Source: Daedaleopsis sinensis (taxonomy: Eukaryota > Basidiomycota > Agaricomycetes > Polyporales > Polyporaceae). Taken from it: a stretch of DNA of 64,000 bases. Every line of letters starts with the position of its first letter. The stretch's first letter is position 1. The stretch spans positions 124,001 to 188,000 of the forward strand of contig CM066306.1 in NCBI GenBank assembly GCA_033807695.1, given 5' to 3'. Position numbers and translations under genes: made by a program. Below are positions 44,592 through 55,869 of the stretch, in pieces. The notes under the pieces were generated by a model that saw only the letters and a list, made by a program, of their open reading frames with translations, was not told the origin of the DNA and did no database searches.

Positions 44592-47500
44592 ATGACCGCG
44601 GAAGTCATTGAACCAGGTATGATCATCGAGCCTATCGTATGCGTGAGAAGGATCTAGGTGTATTAACGGCTAGTGGCGCCTATTCAGATCACCCTCAGGC
44701 TTCAGAGGCTCCTACCACAACAGCTACAGGCTCCTCATCCACTGTCGGTTCTGTCCATCCTTCCGCACTCGCATCCGGTACCGCATCAGTGAGTAAAGGC
44801 GGCGCCAGTCGAGGTGAGCACATAAGTCCAGCCCTGAAGGCCTAATCTCTACGTTAACGTCCCTTTCGCCCACTAGCCGGCAAGAGAAGACAGAATGATG
44901 ACGATCCTGACGAAGCTTATGCCGGAGTTTTGGACGACGATAGAAGTGCAGGGAGGTGCATCAAGCCGATGCCAGGTGCGGATGACGTAGCTATTCTATG
45001 TTTTTCTAATCCTTACATTCTTCCGGCAGCGAGACAACGAGCGCAAGACGGCCAAGTCTCAAGCTCGAGCCACGGCGACACAGTTTCTTCTAGGTCACCC
45101 TCGGTGGGAGTGGTGGAAGAACTGGAAGAACTCCGAGTAGCGCCAGGCAAGAAAAGAAGACTCAAAGGGCCCAGGCATCGCGACGTCATCTCCTCCTTCG
45201 TCGCCGAAATTCAATCTTACTTCCTATCTCAGAACCCGAACCCAGATACATGCGCTGAGCGCGTGCGAGAGTTCCTGGAGGTGCACGGAGTTCTAATAGA
45301 CCTTGACAACGATTCAGGAGACGAGTCTCCCGACGAGATGGACGATGGCATGGAGGATATCCAGGACGACCATGAGGTCGACTTACATCTATTGCAAGAC
45401 GTCGAACCTTCAGAAGTGGAAGCTAGCGATTCTGAGATGGCTGATGTAGCTGTGCAACCGACCGCCGCTGACTTCGATGAACGTGGACGCGGGGATCATA
45501 GGACCTTCTCTTCTCACCACACCCCCCAGTCCACGACCGGGGAACTGAATACATGCTCTCTGTGCGTCAGTACCGCTTTGCCGCCGTTTATACGCTAACG
45601 AACGTGATGTCTCAGCACCCCCGCCACATCCCCTGATAGTCATCTTCAGTGGGACGAACAGGTCGCGGAACATAGCGAGAATTTAGTCGAGCCTCAGTGC
45701 AAAGCCGCGATTTCCGCGTCCATCGCCAGCCCACCCTTTACTACCTTGACCGGTCCTTCACCACCGATCAACCCTCCATCTTCCCGTATCACAACTCTTT
45801 CATTCACAGAAGATACACCCATCGAGACCACGCCTGCATTCTCTCCAAATGTCCCCATCCATGACGAGAATGAGAGCCACGACGCCGCTCCGAACGACCA
45901 CAGCCCCGCTACTATGGACCCTTCCCGCTTATATGCCAGGAGTCACGACTCGCCTTCAACAGGCGGCACCAACATACTTTCAGACGACACCATATGTACC
46001 GGTGATCCCGTTTCGTCGGCCCACCCCGCCTCTCCTCATGACATCTCTTTGAACGACCGCATCTCTACCGGTGATCCCGTCTCAACCGACACCGCCTGTA
46101 CCGGCGATATTCCCTCGGACATTTTCATCTCTACTGGCGACTCCATGTCCTCGGACGAACGTATCGCTACCGACGACTCCGTCTGCTTGGACGAACGCAT
46201 CTCCATAGGAGACCTAGCCTCAATGGAGGAGCACATTTCTACCGGTGATCGCGCCTCCTCTGACGAACGTCTCCCTGACCCTGCGCCTTCCGTGAACCAT
46301 CCCATGTACGTTTCGTATTTGCGCGATTCTCTCGAGGACAACAATATGGGAGGGTTAGACTGCAACCCAGAAGTGGACCACGGTGCAGGCAATAATGTTT
46401 CGGATGTCGATGTCAGGATGAGCGAATCCTCATCATCCCCCCCACGCATTGCAGAGGCCCAGCATGTTCTTGAATCCCTCGATTTCTGTCACCCGCACGC
46501 GACGTCCGGCCCCTTTCCACGGGCACTTCCTCAACGATCCCCATCTCGGACTCCAGCTACCCCGCTCGCACGCCCTCCACCTGCTCTACAATCCGTTCCG
46601 GGATACTCGCTCGTAGGAGAGCCAGTGGTATCCGGTGGCCATGCAATGCATGACAGCTCTTCGCTAGGCCTACAACTCGCAAACGACTCTACAGCACCTC
46701 CTCAACTGTCAACGGCCGTACCCTCCTTCACCCCTCGGGCGCTGGAGAAGCGCGCAGCTGACCGGCCTTTACCCCCTGGTGCTCGCGTCATGCCGATTCC
46801 CCCACAAGGGCCGCTATTGTTCGTAGCTACTCAAACTACACCGAAAGCAGGGAGGACCGCCTCTGTGCATCCGCACTCTGCTTCGTATCGCCCGCAGCCA
46901 CCTGTCATCGAGCGCTGGACTCCTCGGATGCAGACTCGTACGCTAGGCTCAACTCCTCCTGCAGCAGCAGCTATGACCCCGGGAGTTCTTACGCAGGCGA
47001 CACCCTCTGAGCTATCATCATCCGACGCACACACTCCGCGCGTGACGAGTTCTGCACAGCCCTCCAGCCCCTCCATCGTCCAATCTCCATCTCGTCCTTT
47101 ATCAGCTGCCGGTGGACGCTGGACCCCTCGAATTCAACGTGTTGCTTGTCTTCCGCTTGTGCCTTCTAACACAATTTTGAGGGAACCCATGTCCAGGCAG
47201 GTCCGGCCTGGCTCGACGCCTTACACACATGCAACGCCGTCAGTGATTGCTGTTCAAACGCCCACGACAAGTTCTCAATCTGCGATAGTGCGCGCAACGG
47301 AGCCTGCGCTGGCGACGGGACCTGTCCCCGAGTCGGGACCTGTGTTCGCGACGGGATCCGCTGTAGGCAATCGATATCTCTCAACGAGGTCGGCATACTC
47401 GCCCTATGTCGCGCCGCACGTGACGCCAACTCCGCGGTCAGAACCAGCATCGTCGCTCGTCACGCATGTAAATCCGATAGGACGTCCAACCTCTGCGTCG

Positions 47501-49432
47501 GCAGTCACGATGAGACCGATATCAGCCACAAGTGGGACTGCGCCCGCGCCCTGTGCTCCTGCATGCACCATATCGTCTGGGTCAACGCTCCCTGCACATT
47601 CTACGACGACCACGCCGTCACAAACAGCATCGTCGCAGCACATCGTAGAAACACGCACGCCAGATGGTTCTCCACTTGCGACCGGAAGCGCGAGGTCATA
47701 CGCCACACATATCGGAACACTTTCGTCTCCTCCCTCAGGTGCCGACGCGTATATTACGCAGTCCAGCCCAGCTTCGAGTCGACAAGAACCAGCCTCCCGA
47801 ATTTACGAGCGTTCACATTCACCGATGGACGACACGCCAGACGACATGCATGTAGACTTGTCGACCTTCTCTTCTGAACCGATACAGCGCCCTGCTTCCG
47901 CGCCAATATCACCCTCCATCAGCAACCATATCGACGATCGTTCCGACCCTTGGCTGCAGCCAACATCCATGTCCCCAACAAACCGATCGGAAGCAGGTCA
48001 TATACAGGGGCGACGCAGTAGTCCAATGAGGGGGATGCGTGATCCATTCGGCGGCGATGATGTGGCTATTGATGCGGTACGTCGATAAATTACCGTGTTC
48101 ATCAATATACAACACTCGTACTCATATTACACTTAGGATGCTCCGGCTACTCGCGGTGAAATAGGGCAGCTGGTCGGCGCTGTCTTCGATATGACCGCGG
48201 AGGTACGGAATATGACTCAACACGTCATCCAAGCAGTCACTGCGCATATCCCAGCGGCACGGCCTCGTCGCCGCGATACCCAAGATGATGGATCGGACGG
48301 CGATGATGAATCCGACGATGCGAACACGGGAAGTCGTGTGCAGAGGAAAAACGGGCTGACGAAGCATCTACCTCCGGACCAGATCCAGCTCGCGGTGCGT
48401 TTCCCTGCGTTGTCTTGTAACCTGTTGATACTCACTTATCTGTGCAGAAAGACGTCAAGAGGCATTTTTTGGCCCTGATGCGTCGCGATGGATCGGACGC
48501 GCCATTCCACCCAGACACGGTTGCCACCCCCCAAGCCGTTCGTGGTTTTCGGCGGGAGGAAGGCGAGTGCTGCGACGCTGACGGTTTCTGCGTGGACCTG
48601 GAATCTACCCCTGGGACCGTCTACAATAGATCGTCGAGGCAGGTTTTCATCGACAACTTCCTGTTCGTGGACCTATACAAATGCAAGGACCGCGCCAAGA
48701 TTGGGGCAATGTTTGATGCTCACTTCAGAACGGTCAAGAAGCACTACCTCGCGCAGAAGGAGGATGCTGCGGCCGCCGGTCGCGGTTTAGTCATCGATAG
48801 GACCCCTGAGAAGATCGCGAAGGCGCGCCAACAACGCAAATACAATGTGCGTCGCCCATGCACATGTTCGACCTCCGATACTCACGACTTTGCTCAGACT
48901 TTCCAGCGTCGTCTCCGGACAGCATTGCGGTACCCCGAGACGCGTCAGCACGTACCCCTCCTCAAAAGACTGGGCGTCGACGGTATGAGCTCTGACGAGG
49001 AAGATTTTAACACACCAGGTTTCAGGCTATACAGGGTATTGCGTAAGCCGTGGAGGGCTCCGCCAGTAACTCTCTTTCTCCGGATTTTCGACGGCCTTCA
49101 TCGCCGATGGCGAAGTCACGATGGGCAAGGCGAGCTACGCGGGGCTCAGCCGCACCTACGTTTCCTCACGGACGAGGAGACCACTCAACGTCGAGCTGTT
49201 CCCGGCTTACCAAAGAACACGTACAATTCAACCTGGATCGATGTTCTTCCAGCGACGTCGTTGGCAGACCTCAACGTGCAGCCGACCGAATATGACTTCG
49301 CGCATACCGCCAACATCGAACTGTAAGTAACGGCTCTTCTTCCTCCCATACGAACAGACTGAGAATGAGTATTTTAGCATCGCAGCACCATGGATTCAAA
49401 GTGTTATGGACGACGGCCGCATACTGGTGTAG
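44592..49432 (+). CDS. Element gene 8: 1459-aa protein, candidate second transposition protein
   Basis: Nine exons close in phase: 44592-44616, 44688-44813, 44877-44975, 45030-45561, 45616-48076, 48137-48394, 48448-48846, 48898-49322 and 49378-49432. The N-terminal part has a basic patch (GKKRRLKGPRHRD) followed by FVAEIQSYFLSQNPNPD and acidic stretches (DDGMEDIQDDHEVD). Near residues 300-410 a degenerate 13-residue repeat of ISTGDxxSxDERI type occurs about eight times. A long Ser/Thr/Pro-rich region follows. The C-terminal 350 residues are globular: KNGLTKHLPPDQIQLA, RHFLALMRRDG, FVDLYKCKDRAKIGAMFDAH, VPLLKRLGVDGMSSDEED, RKPWRAPPVTLFLRIFDGLH, VPGLPKNTYNSTWIDVLP. This C-terminal domain resembles one I associate with Tnp2 loci in Agaricomycetes, by memory only. 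A TNPA-like end-binding role is an inference from position and size. Confidence 0.72.
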
Positions 49433-49893
49433 GCTCTCAGTTGTCTCACTCCAGTATCGTAGTGAACCTGGCTGCCAATATTGACTAGTTTCTCATGTAA
49501 CCGGACACTTGTAGTTTTACAAATAGCTTCATATGGTACTCGTAAGCTTAACGACGAGCTGAACCATGAGTCGAGTCCGTCAGCTCCGGCTTGCCTTTCT
49601 GCCCTGTTCTCTGCGTGGTGTCCGATTGCGCACAATTCGTGTAATATTGATAGTATGTACCAAACACTTAGTTCTATTTGCCGTAGTGGTGGATGACACG
49701 CGCGCTGAGATGATGTGTGTTTAACAGAAGTTGGTGGTTCCATTCCGTATGGCGTACTTTTTAATGAAAACTGTGTGATACACTTATTACTTTGGCAAGG
49801 CCTCTCAATGTGTTCTTCTGCCAAAACAGCACAGATGTATGGTAACTGTGCTAATATGCTACCTGTCTAAGAGTACCACAATGTCCAAGTGTG
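49433..49893. other. Unique sequence between gene 8 and the right array
   Basis: AT-rich, with no coding path and no array units. Probably 3' untranslated and terminator region of gene 8. Confidence 0.4.
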
Positions 49894-50440
49894 AATGTGT
49901 TCGAGTGCTAATTTGTTTGGACACTAATCTGTTACACTACTAATGTGCTAATGTATCTGTGTGTGCTAATCTGTTCGAGTGCTAATCTGCTCGAGTGCTA
50001 ATCTGTTTAACCACTAGTTTGAGCGCTACTACACTCAGCTACTGATCTGTTGGAATGCTTGACCACTAATCTTTCCAAGTGCTAATTTGTTCAGATGCTA
50101 TCTTGCTCAGCCACTAATCTGTTCGGGTGCTACTGTATGTGCTTAACTGCTCATCTGTTCAGGTGCTAATGTATCCGAGCACTATGAGTCACACTCAACT
50201 ATTAATCTGTTCAAGTGCTAATCTGTTTAGGTGTTAGTAATGTGTCTGAGAGCTACGACACTCGACCATTACTTAATCTGTTTGAGTGCTAATCTGTGAG
50301 TCAGGTGTTACTGTGTTTGAGTGCTGATCTCTTCGGGTGTTAGTCTGTTCATGCACGCCATGCTCGACTGCTCATCTATCTGGGTGCTAATGTGTTCAGG
50401 CGCTACCATGCTCAACTACTAATCTGTTTGAGTGGTGATG
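49894..50440 (-). repeat. Right subterminal array, inner degenerate part, inverted
   Basis: Units read CTAATCTGTTCGAGTGCTAAT, the reverse complement of the left-array unit. They are much more diverged than the outer block, with many spacing changes. This is the orientation expected if the two ends were built symmetrically. Confidence 0.85.
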
Positions 50441-50585
50441 TGTGTATAGACCACATGTCCGTTTGCACCCTCCGTGCTTGGCGGGCGTTGACACCAATGT
50501 CTGCGGCAGCTGGTGATCTGAACGGTATACCTCTCACCCACATTGGGGGATGGAGACTGGTGGGAGGGGCCTCGATGTATTCAGG
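50441..50585. other. Non-repetitive interruption within the right array
   Basis: About 145 bp without array units. It is GC-richer, with phrases such as GGCGGGCGTTGACACC. It marks the switch in repeat orientation and may be a breakpoint scar or a small insertion. Confidence 0.5.
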
Positions 50586-50639
50586 CACTAGTCTGTTCAA
50601 GTGCTAAAGTGTTTTGGTAAATTGGTACATGAACACATT

Positions 50640-52437
50640 ATCACTTGAACAGATGAGTAGTTGAGCGTGGTAGCACCTGAGCACATGAGCACTTGAACAG
50701 ATTAATGGTCGAGCACGGTAGCACTCGAACACATTAGCACCAGAACATATTAGTACTCGAACATCAGCACTCGAACACATTAGCGCCGGACGAACAGATT
50801 AGCAGTCGAGCACGATAGCCATCGAACAAATTAGTGCATGAACAGATTAGCACCTGGAACAGATTAATGGTCGAGCACGGTAGCACTCGAACACATTAGC
50901 ACCAGAACATATTAGCACTCGAACATCAGCACTCGAACACATTAGCGCTGGACGAACAGATTAGCAGTCAAGCATGGTAGCCATCGAACAAATTAGTGCA
51001 TGAACAGATTAGCACCTGGAACAGATTAATGGTCGAGCACGGTAGCACTCAAACACATTAGCACCAGAACGTATTAGTACTCGAACATCAGCACTCGAAC
51101 ACATTAGCGCTGGACGAACAGATTAGCAGTCAAGCATGGTAGCCATCGAACAAATTAGTGCATGAACAGATTAGCACCTGGAACAGATTAATGGTCGAGC
51201 ACGGTAGCACTCGAACACATTAGCACCAGAACATATTAGTACTCGAACATCAGCACTCGAACACATTAGCGCCGGACGAACAGATTGTTGAGCGTGGTAG
51301 CACCTGAGCACATGAGCACTTGAACAGATTAATGGTCGAGCACGGTAGCACTCGAACACATTAGCACCAGAACATATTAGTACTCGAACATCAGCACTCG
51401 AACACATTAGCGCCGGACGAACAGATTAGCAGTCGAGCACGATAGCCATCGAACAAATTAGTGCATGAACAGATTAGCACCTGAACTCATTAGCACTCAA
51501 ACAGATGAGTAGATGAGCGTGGTAGCACCTGAGCACATGAGCACTTGAACAGATTAATGGTCGAGCACGGTAGCACTCGAACACATTAGCACCAGAACAT
51601 ATTAGTACTCGAACATCAGCACTCGAACACATTAGCGCCGGACGAACAGATTAGCAGTCGAGCACGATAGCCATCGAACAAATTAGTGCATGAACAGATT
51701 AGCACCTGAACTCATTAGCACTCAAACAGATGAGTAGATGAGCGTGGTAGCACCTGAGCACATGAGCACTTGAACAGATTAATGGTCGAGCACGGTAGCA
51801 CTCGAACACATTAGCACCAGAACATATTAGTACTCGAACATCAGCACTCGAACACATTAGCGCCGGACGAACAGATTAGCAGTCGAGCACGATAGCCATC
51901 GAACAAATTAGTGCATGAACAGATTAGCACCTGGAACAGATTAATGGTCGACCACGGTAGCACTCGAACACATTAGCACCAGAACATATTAGTACTCGAA
52001 CATCAGCACTCGAACACATTAGCGCCGGACGAACAGATTGTTGAGCGTGGTAGCACCTGAGCACATGAGCACTTGAACAGATTAATGGTCGAGCACGGTA
52101 GCACTCGAACACATTAGCACCAGAACATATTAGTACTCGAACATCAGCACTCGAACACATTAGCGCCGGACGAACAGATTAGCAGTCGAGCACGATAGCC
52201 ATCGAACAAATTAGTGCATGAACAGATTAGCACCTGGAACAGATTAATGGTCGAGCACGGTAGCACTCGAACACATTAGCACCAGAACATATTAGCACTC
52301 GAACATCAGCACTCGAACACATTAGCACCGGACGAACAGATTAGCAGTCGAGCACAGTAGCCATTGAACAAATTAGTGCATACTAGTTAGCACTTGAACA
52401 GATTAGCAGTTGAGCATGGTGCGCTAAAACAGAAACA
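50640..52437 (+). repeat. Right subterminal array, outer homogeneous part
   Basis: Higher-order units of about 162 bp (CCTGGAACAG at 50853, 51015 and 51177) and about 225 bp, nearly identical to those of the left array near 19800-20635 and in the same plus-strand orientation. For example 51171-51450 closely copies 20317-20600. Confidence 0.9.
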
Positions 52438-53026
52438 TGTGTTTGGGCTCATTAGTTGTCCCTTCAAGTTGATGGCTTGGAAGGTATTAAAGCTCCGATG
52501 GACTTGTGAACATGCTCAAGTCTGACCTATAGTAGTGTACAAATAGAACACCATGTTAAACTAGGTAAACAGCCGATTTTCCACAATAAATGACTCTTCC
52601 ATGCAACACTATGTTCCATCGTAATCCAATAACTGTTGTTTGTTATGTTCCATTCCTCAATATCCAAAGTGGACACAATATAGAACAAGCATGGAACAGA
52701 GTGGCCTATTGTTTGGCCATTCTACTCCCATTGTCTGCTCCACCACAAGTGGCTCACCTGTGGGACAACCTGTCTCACTGTATAGCAATCGGTGGCTCAT
52801 ATTCCATGGAACAGATGTGCCACAGCCCGTTCCAAAGGATTCAAAGAGAACATGGAAATGGCATGGAACAGGGCTGTCCCACTGGGATTCCTTCGCTTTT
52901 TCTATGTGAAATACAACAAGTATGCGACAAGTAGATAACATTGTGACCTATTGTAGTCAAATTTGGCCAAATAATACTATTTAACTAGAATGTAACAGGC
53001 TGTCCCATACATCGATGCCCCCGGTG
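52438..53026 (-). repeat. Right terminal inverted repeat (589 bp)
   Basis: The reverse complement matches 18089-18674. It ends CATCGATGCCCCCGGTG at 53026. It carries the same recurring ATGGAACA motifs and the same 114-codon frame with two residue differences. Confidence 0.92.
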
Positions 53027-53029
53027 TGG
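53027..53029. repeat. Target-site duplication, right copy (TGG)
   Basis: TGG follows the right inverted repeat directly and matches 18086-18088. Confidence 0.8.
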
Positions 53030-53338
53030 GTCAAAAGGAGAGGACGATATGGCAGAAGACAAGAGGTTAGACGTTGGAACTTGGAACTTGGTCCAACTCT
53101 CTAAGTAGTAAGCGCCGAACGCAGACACGTAAGACCTAACCCTGAAACGCATACGTCACGCGACTTAATAGTCTGCGGGGAAGGATTTGTGGCCTGTGAT
53201 TTCTAGGCCCGACCCGACACGTCGCCTTCTCCTCCTCCCTCCTTGTGCATTCAGCTCCAAGTTGCATTACATCGGCTTCTTCGACGGCGGCCCACATGCG
53301 AAATACATTGCCCAGACTATCCCAGCCTCTGTACACTC
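53030..53338. promoter_or_regulatory. Right half of the split divergent promoter region
   Basis: 309 bp between the transposon and the peroxin ATG, with pyrimidine-rich stretches near 53220-53250. It keeps the peroxin's proximal promoter, but the sequence beyond is now the transposon end. Confidence 0.5.
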
Positions 53339-55475
53339 ATGTCTAAATCCTCGGGCGACACAGCCCACTCCGCACCGCTCGTCGAGTTTCTCAACACTCT
53401 ACCGGCTCCTCTCACCACCACTCTGGTCGCTCTCGCTCCTAGTGTAGCAAGAGTCAGATATGCGGCACAATTACTCAACTGGAAAGCGCAATGGACCGAT
53501 TGTTGGTTGGCTATTGCTGGCTGGTGGGCTGTATGCTTGATCCCTGAGTTTGCGTTGAGGTGAGTTGGTCCACTATCCTCAAATGTTTGTGGTTCCATGG
53601 CAGGGAACTTTTTCCCTCTCTGCAACACTTGTCTTACCCTAGCATCTATCAAACCTCTGGAGCCCCAGGAGGTATCATAGTGAATCAAAGGACTTCCTCA
53701 TTACATGCACATGTAAAGGGTAAGTCTTTTGCTGGCCCAGCGAAATGGACCCTTTTGAGAAGTACCCATGCCCATAGGTCAACGCCACGTACTGCGAGGA
53801 ACGTGGTGTACAGGGTGTTATGCCGTTGTTGCTATTCACCGAGATTAGCCTTCAGATATACCTGTTTCTAGCGCGTTACACGACCCATTACCGACATGCT
53901 TCGTTGGTGCTATGCTGCCCGCATCACCGGCGTTGCAGTTTGTTCAATCCATGCTAATATCTCCGCAGATACATTGTGCCCGTTGCAATACCTCTACTAT
54001 TCTTTCGCCTTCGCGCCAATCCCAAAACGACACAAGGAGCTTCTCCAGTAACAGAGGATACCCTTCAACGAGCGATTTCCGACCTCACCATCATCCACGC
54101 TCTTCTACCATCTATCCCAGCCTTCACACCGCTTTATTCTCCCCCGTCAACGACGGTGCTCCTCCGAACGATTGCCTGGCTGTACACGCCGTACCTCCTG
54201 CTTACCTACCTCGTCCGGATCCGCATCCTCGTCGCACTCACCGGTACGCTCATACTCACGTGGAACGCCCGTTGGTCTGCGATCCTCCGTCGCGCCCTCT
54301 GGCGCAGCTCCTACTTCCGTTGGTCCGTCTACCGCGCATGGTCGACGATCTCCGGCCAACCGCTCCCCCTCGTCAAGCTCTCGCCCCAGGCCCAGTCCGA
54401 CGCGAAACTTGCGTTCGTCGCCTCTTCTTCCGCTCGTGCCCCCACGTCTCCTTCCACACCGCCTTCGACACAGGCGCTCCCGAATACATCTGTCAGGTTC
54501 CTCTTCACAGTCTACGAGAACCAGCGATGGTGGATGGGCCTCGACTGGACCGCCGCACTTCTCCCGGGAGAACGGCCGTCCTGGTGCTCGGCTTCGCAGC
54601 AGCCGGCAGCACCCCCCAGTGCATTTGCGCTCCCAGCCGCCACGACCGTGTACACCCCAGCCCCCGACGGCAAACGGCGCGTGAAACGCACCGCGCGGTG
54701 GCGGTGGGAGGAGCACGAATGGCGCGTGGTCGTCCGGAGGGAGGGCGCAGGCACGAGCCGCGTTGAGCGGCCGCTGCCGAGCGCGAAGGAGGAGAGCGCG
54801 GCGGCGGCGAGCGCGAGCCGGATCCTGAAGGCGGCGGGGAAGATGGGCGAGAAGCGCCCCGAGAAGGAGAAGGAGGGCACGAAGGAGGGACAGAAGGCGG
54901 AGGAGGAGGGCGGGGAGCACGGCGGGCCGGGGGGCGTGGACGCGCACGGGCACAGCGAGGCGGAAGAGGAGGAGGAGCCTCTCACGGACCCCGACGGGTG
55001 GGTGTACGCGGACAACAAGTGGGAGGGCGCGAGCTGCAAAGGCGGCCTGGGGAAGGTGTGTCTCTTCTCATCTTCACATATCCGCCGTCGGAGTCTGACG
55101 CCCCGCTTCGCGTAGTACACACGCTTCCGACGGTGGACGCGCATCGCGGTCATCACAGAGACGGTCGAGATCGTCGAGCCGGGCGAGCTCGGCATCCAGC
55201 GGGACGAACCCCTGTACGACCCTCCCCATCCGCCCCTCGCATCCGGGCCGGTACTGGCTCCCTTACCACCCGTGACGGCTGTGTCCGCGGAGCTCGCGCA
55301 TGCGGAGAGCGCGAAGTCGGATGCGAGCGGGGATCAGGGCGGCGGGGTGCGGACGAAGGTTCAGCATGCGTCGTCTGCGTCGCGCTCGTCGATATCGCTC
55401 GAGGAGGAGACCTCGAGGCTGAAGCAGCGGCTGAAGGCTGCTGTCATGGGCGCGACAGGGCACTCGGGCTCATAG
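53339..55475 (+). CDS. Peroxisomal dysferlin-domain peroxin (PEX30/PEX24 type), 555 aa
   Basis: Three exons join in phase: 53339-53559, 53969-55055 and 55116-55475. The N-terminal half has membrane-hairpin segments (DCWLAIAGWWAVCLIPEFAL, YIVPVAIPLLFFRL, LLLTYLVRIRILVALTGTLI), matching reticulon-like integral peroxins. Next is a DysFN-type block (RFLFTVYENQRWWMGLDW...RPSWCS) and, after a charged Lys/Glu-rich insert, a DysFC-type block (DPDGWVYADNKWE...YTRFRRWTR) spanning the second intron. Proteins of this family sit at ER-peroxisome contacts and control peroxisome number. The first intron (409 nt) is several times longer than others in the window. The charged insert between the two Dysf halves is very GC-rich. 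All signature residues are present. Confidence 0.85.
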
Positions 55476-55869
55476 CCTTGCGTATATGTGTATCCGGAAT
55501 TTAGTAGGATGTGACCACATCGCATTAATATTGTTGTAATGTCACACTAGCTGTATCCGATGTAGCGCGCGGACCGCACCGACTGCGTGTCGGAGCAAAC
55601 GCGTGAGGTATGGTCACACATCATGCCCTTGCGCTCGAGCAGATAGCTGACTGAATTGGCACCTGCAAGTTGCACAGAGTTGGTTGAGTGACGTGAGTGA
55701 TTATGTCACCTAGGGTTTATGAGGTTGTTGTCACGACTCGGCCGGAGTCTGACTCGGAGGCTAACTCTGACAACCACGAGCTCGACCACCACCGAACACG
55801 CAGGACCACTAGAACCGCAGACATCGGACTTACTCGGGATCCAACTGCGAGGCTCGAGCCCACCATTCG
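55476..55869. other. Intergenic between peroxin and EF-hand/zinc gene
   Basis: No additional gene is seen. A short plus frame at 55697-55903 is not linked to either neighbour. Confidence 0.4.

Larger units (their letters stand above)
18089..53026 (+). mobile_element. Giant CACTA-like (Tnp2) DNA transposon, 34,938 bp, apparently complete
   Basis: The left boundary CACCGGGGGCATCGATG at 18089 is matched by its exact reverse complement ending at 53026. Perfect identity continues inward through TATGGGACAGCCTGTTAC, and the inverted repeats extend for 586 and 589 bp. TGG flanks both sides. The element contains subterminal tandem arrays on both sides, a Tnp2-type transposase in its centre, and seven further genes, all on the plus strand. 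Seven of the eight genes have splice phases that close without frameshift or internal stop. CACTA elements are normally around 3-15 kb, so this is exceptionally large. Only the nested copia fragment and a GC-rich patch at 41.3-42.1 kb look like acquired debris. The termini begin CAC but then CGGGGG rather than CACTA, as non-plant relatives often vary. Confidence 0.9.

Noticed and set aside
18089..53026. Starship-type giant element
   Set aside because: Starships carry a tyrosine-recombinase (DUF3435) captain at one end and lack long inverted repeats. Here there are 590-bp inverted repeats and a Tnp2 transposase.
18089..53026. Maverick/Polinton or KDZ-type element
   Set aside because: No protein-primed DNA polymerase, capsid or integrase gene was seen, and no CxC-type Cys clusters typical of KDZ transposases. 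The Tnp2 core blocks are clear.
54147..54953. 268-codon minus-strand frame in the peroxin gene
   Set aside because: Arg/Leu/Pro-rich antisense shadow of the GC-rich dysferlin-domain exon.
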